Made by a program: the position numbers and the translations under genes | Part shown: in pieces, positions 30,386 to 31,404 of the stretch | Layout: each line of letters opens with the position of its first letter | Numbering within the stretch: the first letter of the stretch is position 1 | Origin: an uncultured Chloroflexota bacterium | GTDB taxonomy: Bacteria > Chloroflexota > Dehalococcoidia > UBA2979 | Reading direction: 5' to 3' | Length of the DNA stretch: 31,404 bases | Assembly: GCA_902827055.1 (NCBI GenBank) | Contig: CADEHD010000002.1 | Location: 1-31,404, forward strand | The notes under the pieces: generated by a model | What the model saw: the letters and a program-made list of their open reading frames with translations, nothing else | Told to the model about the DNA's origin: nothing | Database searches by the model: none

Positions 30386-31171
30386 CTAGCCCTGGACGCG
30401 CGGTACGCCCGCGCGGTCGCGAGCGGCAGCGAGGTCGGCGCCGGCCTGCCGCGCCATGAAGGCGCGGTCGGCACCGAGCATCACCATCTGGAAGCCGGCC
30501 TCGAGCCAGCGCGTGGTGAACTCGACGCTGGCGGTGTGCATGCCCGAGGCCACACCGTGGCGACGCGTCGCCTCCAGGATCTCGAGCACGGTCGTCGCGT
30601 GGCGCTCGTCATGGTTGTCGCCGGTCGGTTCGATGCCGAGCGCGTAGGCGAGGTCGGACGGGCCGATGTAGGCGCAGTCGACGCCGGGCGTCGACATGAT
30701 GTCATCGAGGTTCTGGAGCGCCTCGACCGTCTCGATCATCACGATGCAGGCGACTTCCTCGTTGGCGTGCCGCTGGTAGTCGCCGCCCGCGTACATCGCC
30801 GCCCGCGCCGGCCCCGAAGAGCGGTCGCCGGCCGGGGGATAGCGCATCGCGCGGACTGCCCGCTCGGCGTCGGCCCGGTTGTTGACCAGCGGCACGATGA
30901 CGCCGTAGGCGCCGGCATCGAGGGCGCGGCCGATGTCAGCGAAGTCGTTGCTCGGCACGCGAACGAAGGGCACCGTGTCCGTCGTCGAGATGGCCTGCAG
31001 CATGTGAAAGCAGTCCATGTAGTCGACCACGCCGTGCTGCATGTCGATGCACAACCAGTCGAAACCCTGGTGCGCCATCACCTCGGCGGTGAAGGCGGAG
31101 TTGATCGTGAGCCAACCGCCGATGGTCTGACGGCCCTCTCGCCACGCGCGGAGGACGGGATTCGGTCGCAT
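30386..31171 (-). CDS. HpcH/HpaI-family class II 2-oxo-acid aldolase
   Basis: A 261-aa TIM-barrel aldolase. The catalytic His46 lies in WLCIDMQHGVVDY, the metal-binding Glu in CIVMIETVEAL (about 142-152) and the Asp in YIGPSDLAYALG. Relatives split 4-hydroxy-2-oxo acids into pyruvate plus an aldehyde, or act as 2-dehydro-3-deoxy-glucarate or citrate-lyase-like enzymes. Pairing with the Ldh_2 dehydrogenase 2 nt downstream suggests that the 2-oxo acid produced is reduced, or the 2-hydroxy acid is oxidised first. AAGGAG precedes ATG 31171 by about 8 nt, and a TATCCT box lies at 31207-31212. Confidence 0.9.
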   Translation of the reverse strand: MRPNPVLRAWREGRQTIGGWLTINSAFTAEVMAHQGFDWLCIDMQHGVVDYMDCFHMLQAISTTDTVPFVRVPSNDFADIGRALDAGAYGVIVPLVNNRADAERAVRAMRYPPAGDRSSGPARAAMYAGGDYQRHANEEVACIVMIETVEALQNLDDIMSTPGVDCAYIGPSDLAYALGIEPTGDNHDERHATTVLEILEATRRHGVASGMHTASVEFTTRWLEAGFQMVMLGADRAFMARQAGADLAAARDRAGVPRVQG

Positions 31172-31206
31172 CGATGCAGCTCCTTGACGGTCGCTCGGGT
31201 GCGCGG

Positions 31207-31212
31207 AGGATA
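31207..31212 (-). promoter_or_regulatory. -10 box (TGTATCCT, extended) for the aldolase-dehydrogenase operon
   Basis: TATCCT on the minus strand, preceded by TG. The 5' UTR would be about 30 nt and includes a good Shine-Dalgarno, so this start is not leaderless. Confidence 0.4.
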
Positions 31213-31344
31213 CAGGACCGTCCGTGGCAGACCTGGGGAGCCGACGGAACTCGCAACCCGGCTGCCACCGAACACATGTACGGACTGGCGAGCCCGCGCT
31301 ATCCTCGGGGCCTCCCCACCGGCAACGTGGACCAGGCGGCGGCC

Positions 31345-31404
31345 ATGGGCTGGTACGACGTGATCGAGACGCCCGGGGGCCAGCCCTTCGTGGACGGGTC
31401 CCCC
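31345..31404 (+). CDS. Possible start of a gene cut by the right edge
   Basis: ATG 31345, preceded by AGGCGG, opens MGWYDVIETPGGQPFVDGSP and stays open to the window end (20 codons). In-frame alternative starts are GTG 31327 and ATG 31276. A TATCCT box at 31300-31305 could drive it. Too short to identify. Confidence 0.35.
   Translation, partial: MGWYDVIETPGGQPFVDGSP

Noticed and set aside
1..31404. CRISPR arrays, insertion sequences, integrases, tRNA or rRNA genes
   Set aside because: No spaced repeat array, transposase or recombinase frame, tRNA-like cloverleaf or rRNA stretch was found on reading both strands by eye.

Overview
The window is a G+C-rich, densely coded bacterial chromosome segment with no sign of plasmid, phage or transposon. 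Overall gene content suggests a Chloroflexota bacterium, plausibly a Dehalococcoidia/Tepidiforma-like lineage. The hints are long PT-rich linkers in a lamin-tail surface protein, a planctomycete/Chloroflexota-type ClpS, an SCO1664-family protein, tandem CaiB proteins, and many leaderless genes. This placement is inference; no rRNA or tRNA gene is present to confirm it.

Region by region. (i) 1-9470, all minus strand, is an acyl-CoA metabolism block. It holds a cysteine-less thiolase-fold protein paired with a DUF35 zinc-ribbon protein, an AMP-forming acyl-CoA ligase, a YkgJ-type Cys-rich protein, a MaoC-type heterodimeric hydratase pair, a small membrane protein, a nucleotidyltransferase, a methyltransferase and a double-domain CaiB protein running off the left edge. 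The thiolase/DUF35 plus MaoC-pair set resembles the Ltp2-ChsH aldolase/hydratase module of steroid side-chain degradation. (ii) 9620-11397, plus strand, is an autoregulated ArsR-SRPBCC operon followed by a metallophosphoesterase. (iii) 11427-15656 holds ClpS, an L-2-hydroxyglutarate-oxidase-like flavoprotein with a short upstream ORF, a 37-aa membrane peptide, two OmpR-type regulators with degenerate receivers, and a sortase. (iv) 15771-20369, minus strand, holds an SCO1664-family protein, a phosphotriesterase-family hydrolase, a DehI-like protein and a large secreted lamin-tail protein. (v) 20704-24152 has a crotonyl-CoA carboxylase/reductase-like gene with a strong terminator, divergent from a PAS-GGDEF-degenerate EAL protein. 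(vi) 24173-28201 is a compact amtB-glnB-glnD nitrogen-control operon. (vii) 28385-31404 holds an orphan Dam-type methylase overlapping tail-to-tail with an Ldh_2-family dehydrogenase, an HpcH/HpaI aldolase and an edge fragment.

The most striking cross-cutting pattern is regulatory. At least seven start codons lie 6-7 nt downstream of a TANNNT -10 box, which implies leaderless mRNAs. One of these boxes is embedded in a perfect palindromic operator that also covers the start codon (arsR); another starts a 16-codon ORF overlapping the next gene. The other recurring theme is catalytic decay or repurposing: CaiB halves without the usual Asp, a thiolase without Cys, receivers without key residues, and an EAL domain without metal ligands.
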